Below, one piece after another: positions 1 to 7,875 of a DNA stretch of 44,662 nt (its first letter is position 1; each line of letters opens with the position of its first letter). Under the pieces are notes generated by a model. That model was given only the letters and a program-made list of their open reading frames with translations, had not been told where the DNA came from and did not search any database. Source of the stretch: Nitrososphaerota archaeon (GTDB taxonomy: Archaea > Thermoproteota > Bathyarchaeia > Bathyarchaeales > Bathycorpusculaceae); NCBI GenBank assembly GCA_031282985.1, contig JAITCR010000006.1, forward strand, positions 1 to 44,662, in the 5' to 3' direction. Both the position numbers and the translations under genes were made by a program.

Positions 1-68
1 TGTTTGTTGTGGTTAAAGCCTGCTTTTACACAATGTTGGTTTCCACACTTTGGGCATTTCATAGCCAT
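1..68 (-). CDS. Insertion-sequence transposase, N-terminal fragment (cut by window edge)
   Basis: The minus strand reads ATG at 68 (second ATG at 62) into MAMKCPKCGNQHCVKAGF, then runs off the window. A CPKCG pair followed by a second Cys about seven residues on is typical of the zinc ribbon that opens IS1-like transposases. The family call rests on about 22 residues, so it is tentative. A different transposase begins at the other end of the window, so both flanks of the provirus site are rich in mobile elements. Confidence 0.5.
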   Translation of the reverse strand, partial: MAMKCPKCGNQHCVKAGFNHNK

Positions 69-120
69 CGCAAATACAAAAGGCTAAACTACCTTATAAT
101 CCTTTTTGCAATACTCTCAA

Positions 121-155
121 CTTTTTTAAAAAATAATTAGTTAAAAAGGAAAAAT
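121..155 (-). terminator. Possible T-rich terminator of the por operon
   Basis: Just past the porB stop the minus-strand sequence contains two T-tracts (about 155-142 and 135-121), the kind of oligo-T signal archaeal RNA polymerase uses to terminate. There is no strong hairpin. The call rests on composition and position only. Confidence 0.35.
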
Positions 156-164
156 ATGGTTATG

Positions 165-1130
165 TTATGTTAGTTCGCACTGTTTTAAAAGTTTTTGCCA
201 GCGCTCATCTGTCACCTGTTGAATTTGGTCAAGTAAATGTTTATTTTCTGGTTTAAACAGGTGACGGAAACGTCCTTGTCCTTCGAAATATTCTGTAATG
301 GGTTTTTTCTTCTGTGGAGCTAACTTGAACATTTTACTTGGTACTGACAATACACGTTTACCGTTAATTGCTTCCCATATGGGGAAAACGCATGTTTCAA
401 CAGACAGTTTTGAGTATGACATAGTCTTTGATGGTTCAGTTCTCCAGCCACGTGGACAGGGAGCAAAAATATGCAAAAACGCTGGACCTTTTACTTCTAA
501 GCCTTTCCTAACTTTGGTCATCATGTCCTTCCAATAGTAAGGTGTAGCAGTTGCAACGTATTCCAATTCATGTGCTAGCATGATTTCGGTTATTGGTTTT
601 TTCTTTTCAAGCTTACCCGGGATAACCGTTCCAGCAGGAGTTGTTGTCGTAGAGGCACCTGTAGGGGTTCCGCCGCTTCTTTGAATACCAGTGTTCATGT
701 AGCCTTCATTGTCATACAGTACAAAAAGAAAATCATGACCACGCTCAAGAGCACCAGATAACGCTTGAAAACCAATATCATAAGTACCGCCGTCACCTGC
801 AATTGCAATAACGTCAATGTGTTCTTGTTTAATTTTGCCTTTTTTACGCATGGCTTTAATTGCAGCGTCTATACCTGAAGCGTTTGCAGCTACGTTCTCA
901 AATGCAGTGTGAAGCCAAGGTAGACCCCAAGAAGTATATGGATATATTGACCCGACAATTTCCATACAACCCGTTGCTTGAGTTACAATTGTTGGACCAC
1001 GAGTTGCCTTCATTATTAAACGGAATACAGTTGCGGGACCACATCCAGCACATGCTCTATGACCTGAAAAAAACAAATCCGGTTTAAGCGCTATGTCTTT
1101 TGCTGTGAAATTCCAGTCTTGAACAGTCAT
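165..1130 (-). CDS. porB: Pyruvate:ferredoxin oxidoreductase, beta subunit (PorB)
   Basis: PorB holds thiamine diphosphate in pyruvate:ferredoxin oxidoreductase, which interconverts pyruvate + CoA with acetyl-CoA + CO2 using ferredoxin. The 321-aa product has the N-terminal HRACAGCGPA cysteine motif, the thiamine-diphosphate segment GDGGTYDIGFQALSGAL followed by the YDNEGYMNTG stretch, and a C-terminal CPRGW segment usual for PorB; the length is normal. It is last in the porG-D-A-B operon, 7 nt after porA. It lies outside the provirus and appears intact. A related 2-oxoacid oxidoreductase cannot be fully excluded, but the sequence reads as pyruvate type. Confidence 0.92.
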   Translation of the reverse strand: MTVQDWNFTAKDIALKPDLFFSGHRACAGCGPATVFRLIMKATRGPTIVTQATGCMEIVGSIYPYTSWGLPWLHTAFENVAANASGIDAAIKAMRKKGKIKQEHIDVIAIAGDGGTYDIGFQALSGALERGHDFLFVLYDNEGYMNTGIQRSGGTPTGASTTTTPAGTVIPGKLEKKKPITEIMLAHELEYVATATPYYWKDMMTKVRKGLEVKGPAFLHIFAPCPRGWRTEPSKTMSYSKLSVETCVFPIWEAINGKRVLSVPSKMFKLAPQKKKPITEYFEGQGRFRHLFKPENKHLLDQIQQVTDERWQKLLKQCELT

Positions 1131-1137
1131 CTTTTCC

Positions 1138-2373
1138 TTACTCCTTTAATCCTAAATAATGTACAACATTTTCAACTTGGCCTGTTTTAGCTATCTGCTG
1201 CAAATTTTCAAAGATTTTCCGCAACCCAGTTGGATTGCTATCTCTGCCACCTAAACCAAAAATGTAATTGACAACAAGGGGGTGCTGTTTGAGGTCAAAT
1301 AGAACAGTGCAAACTTCATTAAATAACGGACCACCTAAACCACCAAAAGACAGACTTTTATCCATAACAGCTATAGCTTTGAGGTTTTTAAGCGCCTTTT
1401 GAAGCTGCTCAACAGGAAATGGACGGAAAGTACGCAAACGTAAAAGACCAACTTTTATACCTTCACTACGAAGCTCATCAACAAGCACTTTTAAAGTACC
1501 TGCCGTTGACCCAACAACAACAACTGCAATTTCAGCATCTGCCAATTGGTAAGTATCAATAAGACCATCACCATAGCTTCTGCCAGAAAGCACAGCATAC
1601 TTTAGGTTAATCTCTTGAATTTTTTTAAGCGCATTTCGCATAGCTTCTTCTTGCTGACGCTTAAACTCAAAATAATAATTTGGAGAAACATTTGGCCCCA
1701 TAGTCATTGGGTTGTCGGGGTCAAGTTTAAAAGGCACTGTTTTTCCTTCATGAGTCATAACCATAGGTAAAACGCGTTCACCTACAAACTGTTTTACAAT
1801 TTCATCAGATAGAATGTTAACGTTTTCCAATGTGTGACTAATGGTAAAACCATCTAAACCTACTATAATAGGCAAAGAAACATCTGAATCTTCTGCAATT
1901 TTGAAGGCCTGAATAATTGAGTCATAAGCTTCTTGAGCATTTTCAACATAAATATGAAGCCAACCACTATCGCGTTCAGCCATACTGTCTGAGTGATCAC
2001 CATGGATGTTTATAGGTGAGGACAATGCACGGTTTGCAACTGCCATTACTACGGGGGTTCGTGAACCTGATGTGACGAAAAGAATTTCATGCATTAATGC
2101 CAAACCTGCTGAGGCACTTGCGGTAAAGGCTCGTGCACCTGTAGCAGATGCTGCAAGGGATGCAGATATTGCACTATGCTCAGATTCAGTGCAGATAAAT
2201 TCTGTTTGAACCTCACCATTTGCAACGTATTCGCTGAATTTTTCAACTATAATTGTTTGAGGAGTAATTGGATAAGCCGCGACAACATCAACATTTGACT
2301 GTTTAACAGCCAAGGCAACTGCTTCATCACCGTTAAGAGCAAAAAGTTCTTGTTTAACTTGATGTTGAACCAT
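1138..2373 (-). CDS. porA: Pyruvate:ferredoxin oxidoreductase, alpha subunit (PorA)
   Basis: PorA carries the pyrimidine-binding and transketolase C-terminal-like domains of the complex and forms the active site with PorB. The 411-aa protein begins with the family signature GDEAVALAVK followed by AAYPITPQT, and has a TESEHSAISASLAASATGAR segment. The C-terminal half contains the VVVGSTAGTLKVLVDELR Rossmann-like region and a FGGLGGPL loop. It starts 3 nt after porD and stops 7 nt before porB, so the four genes form one transcription unit. It is an ordinary core-metabolism gene. Confidence 0.93.
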   Translation of the reverse strand: MVQHQVKQELFALNGDEAVALAVKQSNVDVVAAYPITPQTIIVEKFSEYVANGEVQTEFICTESEHSAISASLAASATGARAFTASASAGLALMHEILFVTSGSRTPVVMAVANRALSSPINIHGDHSDSMAERDSGWLHIYVENAQEAYDSIIQAFKIAEDSDVSLPIIVGLDGFTISHTLENVNILSDEIVKQFVGERVLPMVMTHEGKTVPFKLDPDNPMTMGPNVSPNYYFEFKRQQEEAMRNALKKIQEINLKYAVLSGRSYGDGLIDTYQLADAEIAVVVVGSTAGTLKVLVDELRSEGIKVGLLRLRTFRPFPVEQLQKALKNLKAIAVMDKSLSFGGLGGPLFNEVCTVLFDLKQHPLVVNYIFGLGGRDSNPTGLRKIFENLQQIAKTGQVENVVHYLGLKE

Positions 2374-2376
2374 ATT

Positions 2377-2667
2377 TTATTCCTCTTTTTCAGGCATATT
2401 CATGGTAATTGCTTTCGTTGGACATTCATTAGCACATATACCACAGCCTTTACAAAAACTAAGATCAAAAGTTATTTGCCCCAGCTCAGGTTTCCAACGA
2501 ATAGCTCCTTCGGGGCAAAGCATTACGCATGTTAAACAAGTAACACATTTTTCAAAATCACACACAGGCATGTATGTCTTCCAGTCGCCAGTTAAAAAGT
2601 TTACACTGGAACTTGGACTTACAGCAGCTATTGTTAGTTCTTTCCAACTTTTTTCTTGTCCACTCAT
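2377..2667 (-). CDS. porD: Pyruvate:ferredoxin oxidoreductase, delta (ferredoxin-like) subunit (PorD)
   Basis: This 96-aa protein is the small iron-sulfur subunit that passes electrons from the catalytic subunits to ferredoxin. Two 4Fe-4S motifs are visible: CVTCLTCVMLCP near residue 40 and CKGCGICANECP near residue 73. An N-terminal stretch of about 30 residues precedes them, as in other archaeal PorD subunits. Its start overlaps the end of porG by 4 nt (ATGA), a sign of translational coupling. Confidence 0.93.
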   Translation of the reverse strand: MSGQEKSWKELTIAAVSPSSSVNFLTGDWKTYMPVCDFEKCVTCLTCVMLCPEGAIRWKPELGQITFDLSFCKGCGICANECPTKAITMNMPEKEE

Positions 2668-3230
2668 ACAAATTTTACCTCATTGTAGGCTTCTTGTACA
2701 ACGGCAAAGTTTTTTTCTGCTAAATCTGGCCTGAAGCGCCCTTTCAAAGTTTTCTGTATACCTTCTAAAGAAATGATTTCTGTTGCTTTTGCAACTGCAC
2801 CCAGCAAGGCAGTGCTTGTCATTGGAGCACCTAAAATTTTTAGCGCTATTTCTGTTGCAGGTACCGCCCAAACTTTACCTTTGGTTACATGTAAAGTTTG
2901 TTTTAACACCGCTGGGTCTTCAGTTGAGTTAATAATTAAATTACTATCATCATGGTTTAAACCTGCAGTTACAGGCACCGTCTTTAGCAGAGTATTATCG
3001 AGTAACACAACTACGTCAGGTTCATAAACAGCACAATGCAACCGAATAGGTTCAGTGCTAATTCGTGTAAAAGCAGTTACTGGCGCGCCCATACGTTCGG
3101 GACCGAACTCAGGAAACGACTGTATAAATTTGCCTTCGTCAAGCGCAGTCCTAGCTAATAACTCGCTAGCAGTCCAAGATCCTTGTCCACCTCTACCGTG
3201 CCAGCGAAATTCGACCATTGTTTTCAGCAT
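2664..3230 (-). CDS. porG: Pyruvate:ferredoxin oxidoreductase, gamma subunit (PorG)
   Basis: PorG (188 aa) is the gamma subunit of the enzyme and the first gene of the operon. The diagnostic RWHGRGGQGSWTAS segment opens the protein and a SFPEFGPERMGAPV stretch follows. The ATG at 3230 has AAGGG 3 nt before it; an alternative ATG sits four codons later (3218). The promoter must lie between 3231 and the tRNA gene; AT-rich TATA-like stretches are present there, but I could not choose one with confidence. Confidence 0.92.
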   Translation of the reverse strand: MLKTMVEFRWHGRGGQGSWTASELLARTALDEGKFIQSFPEFGPERMGAPVTAFTRISTEPIRLHCAVYEPDVVVLLDNTLLKTVPVTAGLNHDDSNLIINSTEDPAVLKQTLHVTKGKVWAVPATEIALKILGAPMTSTALLGAVAKATEIISLEGIQKTLKGRFRPDLAEKNFAVVQEAYNEVKFV

Positions 3231-3411
3231 AATCCCTTCTCACGTGAACACTTTAATTCCTAAAAGGTATTAAAGTCCCCCAAATAAAGTTATGCCAATG
3301 AAGGTTCATGATTTAACTGGTGACAATGAATCTGACAGTATTTTAGAATGTTGTCAATGACAACAACATAATACGTAACCCTCAAAAGTTAACTGCGTCT
3401 AAAAAAGACAA

Positions 3412-3420
3412 GCTTAAATA
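3412..3420 (+). promoter_or_regulatory. TATA box of the tRNA-Asn gene
   Basis: The sequence GCTTAAATA lies 37-45 nt before the mature tRNA 5' end, the position expected for an archaeal box A serving a tRNA gene with a short 5' leader. Transcription would start near 3443-3446. Confidence 0.6.
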
Positions 3421-3456
3421 TGTTGATAGAGTTGAGTGTGAAATAGTATCAGTTTT

Positions 3457-3533
3457 GCCGCTGTTGCATAGCTCGGTAGTGCGACTGACTGTTAATCAGT
3501 AGGTCAAAGGTTCGAGTCCTTTCAGCGGCGCCA
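3457..3533 (+). tRNA. tRNA-Asn (anticodon GTT), CCA encoded; provirus integration target
   Basis: The cloverleaf folds fully: acceptor GCCGCTG pairs with CAGCGGC; the D arm has stem GCAT/GTGC; the anticodon stem ACTGA/TCAGT holds loop CTGTTAA with anticodon GTT; and the T arm is AAAGG, loop TTCGAGT, CCTTT. The discriminator is G and CCA is encoded. The 3' 20 bases (3514-3533) are repeated exactly at 44035-44054. The gene is therefore the integration site, its 3' end supplied by the virus so that the tRNA stays functional. Confidence 0.96.
3514..3533 (+). repeat. attL core (20-bp direct repeat with attR)
   Basis: GAGTCCTTTCAGCGGCGCCA covers the 3' half of the T arm, the acceptor strand and the CCA of tRNA-Asn. 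It is identical to 44035-44054; the bases on either side differ (C before attL, A before attR). Confidence 0.92.
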
Positions 3534-3538
3534 ACTTA

Positions 3539-3555
3539 CGGGAGACAAAGTACTG
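3539..3555 (+). repeat. Left copy of a 17-bp terminal inverted repeat, likely integrase arm site
   Basis: CGGGAGACAAAGTACTG begins 5 nt inside attL and is the exact reverse complement of 44009-44025, which ends 9 nt before attR. In the circular virus the two copies would flank the 20-bp core. The likely role is an arm-type binding site for the integrase or its accessory factor. Confidence 0.8.
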
Positions 3556-3566
3556 CAGATTACCGT

Positions 3567-5027
3567 TCATTTGCGGTTAATCTCCTCCCTAAACAACACT
3601 TTCAACTGATCAGCAAGAGCCTTCAACTGGAAATTCTCATGATCCTCAAAAGACTTACATGTTACAGCCCCTTGCAACAACGCATGCTTAGTTAAAGTTT
3701 CATCAGGATTCATACCATACGCGCGTATGATTTCTTTTAAAGTATCTATCTTACTAATACGGGTCTTTGGTCTAATTGCCAAGCCAGCAGAATGATAGAT
3801 ATTTCGCAGTTTATCTATGCCCAAGCTTTGTACGTCATCATAAGTACTAATTGTGTGACCCATCATGTACTCAACATAATCATGTGGAACACTTAACGCG
3901 GTTAGTTGTGTTTTAAAATATTTTCGCAAACTATGAACACGTAAATCATACATATTACAACCGTTATGCTTGCGCAGTATGTTAGCCGCTTTGTACAATT
4001 TATTAATTGCTTTTCGCACTGTCTTTGGTGTAACACCCTTTGGACGTGCTTTTGTGCTATCACGTATCAAAGGTGAGGTGTCAGTAATTATTTCTGGCGG
4101 TATATTGCAATTGCCTTTTTTGCGTTGGTCAAAGTAGAGTTGAAGGTACATAACTGCTTCTGGACCTAAAAATGTGTCGTAGTCGTGGTATTTGCCTTTA
4201 GTAATTTCTTTTTCTACTTTAATGTGCAGTGGAATTATGTTGTTTTCTAAGTCGTGTTTAACGTGGCGGTACTGAAGCTTTGTAAAGCATTCTATTCTAA
4301 ATCCGCCTAAAGCAAAAGCGGTAACCATGAATTTTTCTCTGACATCGCCTAATTCTAGTACTTTTGCTAGTTCTTCGGGTGTTGGAGCGCGATCTTTGTA
4401 TGTTACTTTATGGTTTAAGGGTTCGTTTAGTTCAATTTTTACTCCGTTTGCTCTGTAGAAGGTTTTTACTGCTTTTATGCAATTATTGACTGCGCCTGGT
4501 GCTAAGCCATCGTCTTGTAATTCGCCTAAATAATCGTTTAAGAAGCCACAGTGGTTTTGCACTATTATTGGGTCAGGTATTGCGCCTACTGGTTTTAGGT
4601 CTGCTATGATTTGATCTGGGCTGTGGCCAAGCCAATTTGTATATTTGTGTACATTTACTGTGTAGGTCATGCAAGTTCTAAGGGATCCAGAGAAGTGTCG
4701 TAGAAAGCGGCGAGCCATTTTTAGTAAGCTTTGGTTGTTGAAAACGTATGGTATTAGTTGTGGGCGGTCATTTAGTAGTGAGGTTATTACATAGTTTACG
4801 ATGCCTATTTCTTTAGCGTCTAAGACTTTGTCAAGTTCTATGATTACAGGCTGTTTTAGCTTGTAGCCGATTGTGCTTTTTTCGATTATTATTTGGTTGT
4901 CTTTGATTACTAATGGCAATTGCAGGCTTTGTATGTCTTCGATTTTTAGTTGTTTGTTTCTGGTGATAATGTTGTCTGTTGCTTTCCTAGTGATTTGGGA
5001 GGTTAAGGTAGCTTTCGCTATTGACAT
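3567..5027 (-). CDS. int: Tyrosine-recombinase integrase
   Basis: This 486-aa enzyme would integrate and excise the virus at tRNA-Asn. The central part (about 100-200) looks like the helical core-binding domain. The catalytic domain has GFRIEC (Arg244), HSLRKY (His365, Arg368), and GHT (His391). The nucleophile is probably Tyr411 in RNIYHSAG or Tyr396 in STYDDV; similar archaeal integrases leave this ambiguous. About 75 residues extend beyond the catalytic core. The stop lies 33 nt from attL, the usual place for int. It overlaps the preceding 121-aa gene by 10 nt, so it is the last gene of a minus-strand operon. It is not split by integration (not SSV-type). Confidence 0.92.
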   Translation of the reverse strand: MSIAKATLTSQITRKATDNIITRNKQLKIEDIQSLQLPLVIKDNQIIIEKSTIGYKLKQPVIIELDKVLDAKEIGIVNYVITSLLNDRPQLIPYVFNNQSLLKMARRFLRHFSGSLRTCMTYTVNVHKYTNWLGHSPDQIIADLKPVGAIPDPIIVQNHCGFLNDYLGELQDDGLAPGAVNNCIKAVKTFYRANGVKIELNEPLNHKVTYKDRAPTPEELAKVLELGDVREKFMVTAFALGGFRIECFTKLQYRHVKHDLENNIIPLHIKVEKEITKGKYHDYDTFLGPEAVMYLQLYFDQRKKGNCNIPPEIITDTSPLIRDSTKARPKGVTPKTVRKAINKLYKAANILRKHNGCNMYDLRVHSLRKYFKTQLTALSVPHDYVEYMMGHTISTYDDVQSLGIDKLRNIYHSAGLAIRPKTRISKIDTLKEIIRAYGMNPDETLTKHALLQGAVTCKSFEDHENFQLKALADQLKVLFREEINRK

Positions 5028-5383
5028 ATTATTGTTTCTCCCGTTTTTTCTTTAGAGTTTATGTTTTGTTGAGTTTTTCGCTTTGTTGTTTGAAGCGCAT
5101 ACTCGTTTGATTGTGGTGTTTTTGTTATATTTATGTCATATTGTGAAAGTTCTATTATTGCAGATTTTAGTAGCACTAACCCAGAGGCTTTCGGGTCGCC
5201 ACCTTTAAGAGATGGAGGATCAGCGTCTTTGTCCCAAGAAATAACTATGTATTCGTCACATTGATAATTCAGCCAACCCACCGCCTCACGTGTTTGAGGT
5301 TTAACAATCAAAGGCGTTGATCGGTTAAACATAACATGATCAGCATAACGCACATACACCAGACAAGACTTGTCAACCTTCAC
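5018..5383 (-). CDS. Hypothetical protein next to integrase
   Basis: A 121-aa protein not recognised. It opens MKVDKSCLVYVRYADHVMF and ends in a Lys/Gln/Thr-rich tail. Its stop overlaps the integrase start and its own start overlaps the preceding gene by 11 nt, so it is translated as part of the integrase operon. A role in recombination control is possible from position alone; the protein is larger than most excisionases and no HTH is obvious. Confidence 0.7.
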   Translation of the reverse strand: MKVDKSCLVYVRYADHVMFNRSTPLIVKPQTREAVGWLNYQCDEYIVISWDKDADPPSLKGGDPKASGLVLLKSAIIELSQYDINITKTPQSNEYALQTTKRKTQQNINSKEKTGETIICQ

Positions 5384-5579
5384 GAAAAAACCTCTTTTGC
5401 AAGTGTGAACTATCAGTTAAGTGGCATATTTCATCTCTAAACAGGCGGGTGTATCCACATTGAGGACAACTTAACTGAAAAGGCTGTTTAGGGAGTTGAA
5501 TTTCAACATTATTTAAAACTTGCTTTTTGCCGGGAATGGAAGAGGCAAAGTGAAAATCAATCTGTCCTTTAGCTATCAA
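5373..5579 (-). CDS. Small zinc-ribbon-like protein (TTG start)
   Basis: A 68-aa protein with CPQCGYTRLF in the middle and one further Cys (DEIC), suggesting a partial zinc ribbon. The TTG start at 5579 overlaps the TGA of the preceding small gene (TTGA) and has GAGGAGGT upstream, so coupled translation is likely. Confidence 0.65.
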   Translation of the reverse strand: MIAKGQIDFHFASSIPGKKQVLNNVEIQLPKQPFQLSCPQCGYTRLFRDEICHLTDSSHLQKRFFREG

Positions 5580-5743
5580 ACTTTGGCAACCTCCTCTTGA
5601 TTTTGTAGACGAGTTCTATTACAATACTTGCAAACGTCTGTAGATTCGGGATTTGACAGTTTAACATTTTTTAACTGCCCATTTGGCGTAGAGCGCATGT
5701 ATCGGTGAATACAGCCTTTTTTCAAATTGCGTCTATACCCCAT
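5576..5743 (-). CDS. Small Cys-containing protein (55 aa)
   Basis: The ATG at 5743 has GGAGGT 10 nt upstream; the ORF begins MGYRRNLKKGC and contains CKYCNRTRL near its C-terminus, a half zinc finger. It is basic at the N-terminus and overlaps the next gene by 4 nt. Its position in the tightly packed integrase operon and strong ribosome-binding site support it despite its size. No function can be named. Confidence 0.6.
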   Translation of the reverse strand: MGYRRNLKKGCIHRYMRSTPNGQLKNVKLSNPESTDVCKYCNRTRLQNQEEVAKV

Positions 5744-5820
5744 TTATCATAAAACCTCCAATTGCTAAACGTAGAACGCATATAGAATATGTACACCTGG
5801 TTTTCTACAAGCCATTTCAT
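5722..5820 (-). CDS. Possible very small protein (32 aa)
   Basis: An ATG two bases after the TAA of the 112-aa gene (TAACAATG) opens a 32-codon frame beginning MKWLVENQVYIFY and ending at TGA inside the next gene. Only the re-initiation geometry supports it. It could instead be untranslated leader. Confidence 0.3.
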   Translation of the reverse strand: MKWLVENQVYIFYMRSTFSNWRFYDKWGIDAI

Positions 5821-5822
5821 TG

Positions 5823-6161
5823 TTAGGCCTCTACTATGGTTACATGTTTTCTTGTTTTGGGCGGTAATTGCTTTAGTTGGAATTCTATAATGTCTTTGAG
5901 AGTTAATTTTTGGAGTTGTTCAGCCATGTTTTTTATGAATACTTTGGCTTTTTCTTCATCGGTGTATAGTTCGTATTTGAAGGTTTGTCCATTTTTCGTT
6001 GTAAAAGTTGTGCTGCCACTAGGAAAAGTGATTGGTAATTCCTTGCTGCAGAAACCATATGCTGGATGTGTTTTTGGTATGGTAAGGTTAACTTCAAAAT
6101 AGCGCGTTTTTGGCTCTATACTACATTCTAGTTTTTCACAGATTAGCTGAACTGCAGGCAT
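5823..6161 (-). CDS. Hypothetical protein, integrase operon
   Basis: A 112-aa protein with a beta-rich N-terminal half and an alpha-helical C-terminal half (VFIKNMAEQLQKLTLKDIIEF). It starts 3 nt after the ribbon-helix-helix gene, so the two are probably made together. It is not recognised. Confidence 0.68.
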   Translation of the reverse strand: MPAVQLICEKLECSIEPKTRYFEVNLTIPKTHPAYGFCSKELPITFPSGSTTFTTKNGQTFKYELYTDEEKAKVFIKNMAEQLQKLTLKDIIEFQLKQLPPKTRKHVTIVEA

Positions 6162-6164
6162 AAA

Positions 6165-6350
6165 TTAATTCTCCGCTTTTGGGAGCTCTTGTGGGATGTG
6201 GTGTTCGTCTAGTGCATCTAGTATGAATTTTTCAACTAAACCTGAAACTGTTGTGATTCCTCTGAAGCATCTGAGTTCTACTGCACGTGTGATTCTGTTT
6301 TTTACGTCTTTGCTGATCCATAAATTTAGTTGCTCTTTCTCAATTGACAT
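6165..6350 (-). CDS. Ribbon-helix-helix DNA-binding protein
   Basis: I place the start at the ATG at 6350 (MSIEKEQLNLWIS), because the longer open frame upstream covers the AT-rich promoter and the divergent gene. The 61-aa product has a beta strand (QLNLWIS) followed by two helices ending in VEKFILDALDEH, the ribbon-helix-helix (CopG/Arc) plan. These proteins bind DNA as dimers and commonly repress their own operon. It leads the integrase operon and is divergent from a winged-helix gene, suggesting a local switch. Confidence 0.7.
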   Translation of the reverse strand: MSIEKEQLNLWISKDVKNRITRAVELRCFRGITTVSGLVEKFILDALDEHHIPQELPKAEN

Positions 6351-6408
6351 ACATATTCTCTCATATATTATATTTAACATGTTGTACTTGATATACATAA
6401 TAGAATAT

Positions 6409-6417
6409 GCTATAAAT
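6409..6417 (+). promoter_or_regulatory. TATA box for the 91-aa winged-helix gene
   Basis: CTATAAATA lies about 60-70 nt before the ATG at 6478, inside the AT-rich divergent region 6351-6477 shared with the ribbon-helix-helix operon. Confidence 0.5.
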
Positions 6418-6477
6418 ACCCCTACGTGTAACAAAAAGAATAAATACAAAAAAAGACAGCAAAAGGTAGTTGAAACA

Positions 6478-6753
6478 ATGATGCTTCTTGAAGAATTTGA
6501 CAAAGCAACAATAATACGCGTAACACTGTTTCTTCTAAAAAACCCTCACTCCCACATAACAAAAATTATCAATCATACAAATGGAAAACAAAAAGCCGTA
6601 TACACAGCAATAGCAGCACTAAACAAGGCACAATACCTAAACAAAACACAAAACACAATTTTCCCCTATAACCCCGAATACACCCTTACCGAAAAGGGTG
6701 AGCAACTAGCCAAGATTTTGATAACGCTAAAAGAATTCATGGAAAAAAACTAA
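6478..6753 (+). CDS. Small winged-helix regulator
   Basis: I start this gene at the paired ATGs at 6478/6481 (GGTAG upstream); the longer open frame runs through the opposite-strand gene and is not credible. The 91-aa product has an N-terminal helix, an HTH-like segment (ITKIINHTNGKQKAVYTAIAALNKA) and a wing leading to YTLTEKGEQLAK, typical of archaeal virus regulators. It may control the adjacent integrase operon. Its stop overlaps the opposite-strand gene by 4 nt. Confidence 0.7.
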   Translation: MMLLEEFDKATIIRVTLFLLKNPHSHITKIINHTNGKQKAVYTAIAALNKAQYLNKTQNTIFPYNPEYTLTEKGEQLAKILITLKEFMEKN

Positions 6754-6932
6754 ACTGATATGTTATCAACATCAAAACGCTTTTTAATGCGTTCAAACTT
6801 TGACGCTTTCACAGCACCAAGCAATAAAGTAATTTTTTTCACAGTAACCTCGATGTTTGTGGTTTGTCCTAGTTCATTTAAACAAATCTCTAGGGCATCT
6901 TCCATTCCTCGGTTATATTCCTCTTCGTTCAT
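6750..6932 (-). CDS. Small hypothetical protein
   Basis: An acidic, helical protein of about 60 aa beginning MNEEEYNRGMEDALEICLNE. ATG at 6932 is chosen because AGGG lies about 10 nt upstream; a GTG at 6941 is the alternative. It is divergent from the wHTH gene at 7099 and shares its AT-rich control region. Not recognised. Confidence 0.55.
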   Translation of the reverse strand: MNEEEYNRGMEDALEICLNELGQTTNIEVTVKKITLLLGAVKASKFERIKKRFDVDNISV

Positions 6933-6968
6933 GTAGTTCACCCTGCCAAATACTTTACTACACTCATT

Positions 6969-7090
6969 TGTTAATAATTGATAAATGTGTATTTAAACCT
7001 GATAAGGCAATTTCAAAACAAACACAGTTATTAATAATTAAAAATTGTAAAATATGTATATATTAACAATTATTGATAATTGATAAACAA
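6969..7090. promoter_or_regulatory. Divergent promoter with repeated AT-rich operator-like motifs
   Basis: Related motifs recur: TTGTTAATAATTGATAA (from 6969), GTTATTAATAATTA (from 7027) and CAATTATTGATAATTG (near-palindrome ending about 7082). A minus-strand TATA (TTTAAATA, about 6989-6996) and a plus-strand one (about 7052-7062) lie between them. This suggests control by a dimeric regulator, plausibly the winged-helix protein encoded next at 7099. Confidence 0.5.
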
Positions 7091-7098
7091 GGTTAGGT

Positions 7099-7404
7099 AT
7101 GCCGTCAATAGATGAATTAAACGAGTCACAAGCGTTTTTACGGGTGCTACTAACACTTTACACTGTAAAACGACCACTTAATCAACAAGAGCTACTTAAA
7201 GAAATACAAACTGCCCACAAAATCGGACAGTTCTCAATAAAAACAGCAACAACAAAAGGCATCAACCTTGGATTAATAGAAAAAGAGTCACGAAAAATAG
7301 GCAATAACCCTATGCCAAGTTTAATGCACTCCTTAACAGAAAAAGGCACAAAAATAGCTGAGCTACTTTCTGAGATCAACAAAATATTGCAAGAAAAACC
7401 CTGA
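7099..7404 (+). CDS. Winged-helix transcriptional regulator
   Basis: A 101-aa protein with LTLYTVKRPLNQQELLKEIQ (first helices), a recognition-helix-like stretch FSIKTATTKGINLGLIEKES and a wing, then HSLTEKGTKIAELL. This is the archaeal PadR/ArsR-like winged-helix plan. The ATG follows AAGGTTAGGT. The repeated motifs upstream suggest autoregulation. No specific target is visible. Confidence 0.72.
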   Translation: MPSIDELNESQAFLRVLLTLYTVKRPLNQQELLKEIQTAHKIGQFSIKTATTKGINLGLIEKESRKIGNNPMPSLMHSLTEKGTKIAELLSEINKILQEKP

Positions 7405-7672
7405 TTATTGTTGCGCAAATAGGAGAAAGCGCGATTATCTAAAAACTTGGTTGGCGACTATCGAAAATATTGGCATCATCAAGCAGGCAATGTGAGAGGG
7501 AAAAAGAAAGTGTGAACATAGACGCGCTGACTTTGGAAACATTTCCCCCTCACAAGTAACATTTACCTCTACACGCGGATATAAAGTGTAAATTAACTCG
7601 CCATCGCGTGACAGTGGAGAGGAAAATAAAAATGAAGTGACCAAATAAATGAGGTCAATGTATACCTTGCTT
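7405..7672. other. 268-nt stretch with no convincing gene
   Basis: Only one weak minus-strand frame (about 69 codons, TTG start) is present, with no recognisable motif or ribosome-binding site. No strong hairpin or repeat was seen. Confidence 0.5.
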
Positions 7673-7849
7673 TTATTTGTCTATTTTTGCCAAAAATTGT
7701 TTGATTAACTCCATATCTTGTTCTATTTGTTGCATATCAAGTTTTTTGGTTCTGTGGGTTAGAACTCGGAAGTCTTGTAATCTTTTGCCTGTTGTTAGGT
7801 ATTCTTGCATTATTTCTCGCTCTCTTTTTGTTAGGCAGTAGGTTGTCAT
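7673..7849 (-). CDS. Small helical protein (58 aa)
   Basis: The ATG at 7849 opens MTTYCLTKREREIMQEYLTT and continues in a charged, almost entirely helical sequence to TAA at 7673. Codon use resembles the neighbouring genes. It is divergent from the 85-aa gene at 7981 and reads into its operator-rich promoter. It may be a small regulator or antirepressor, but nothing identifies it. Confidence 0.55.
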   Translation of the reverse strand: MTTYCLTKREREIMQEYLTTGKRLQDFRVLTHRTKKLDMQQIEQDMELIKQFLAKIDK

Positions 7850-7875
7850 TTGTTATACTCATACAACACATTATT

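Noticed and set aside
6196..6477. Long N-terminal extension of the 91-aa winged-helix gene
   Set aside because: It is antisense to the ribbon-helix-helix gene and crosses the TATA box.
7435..7644. 69-codon minus-strand open frame
   Set aside because: It has a TTG start without a ribosome-binding site, no motif and atypical composition.
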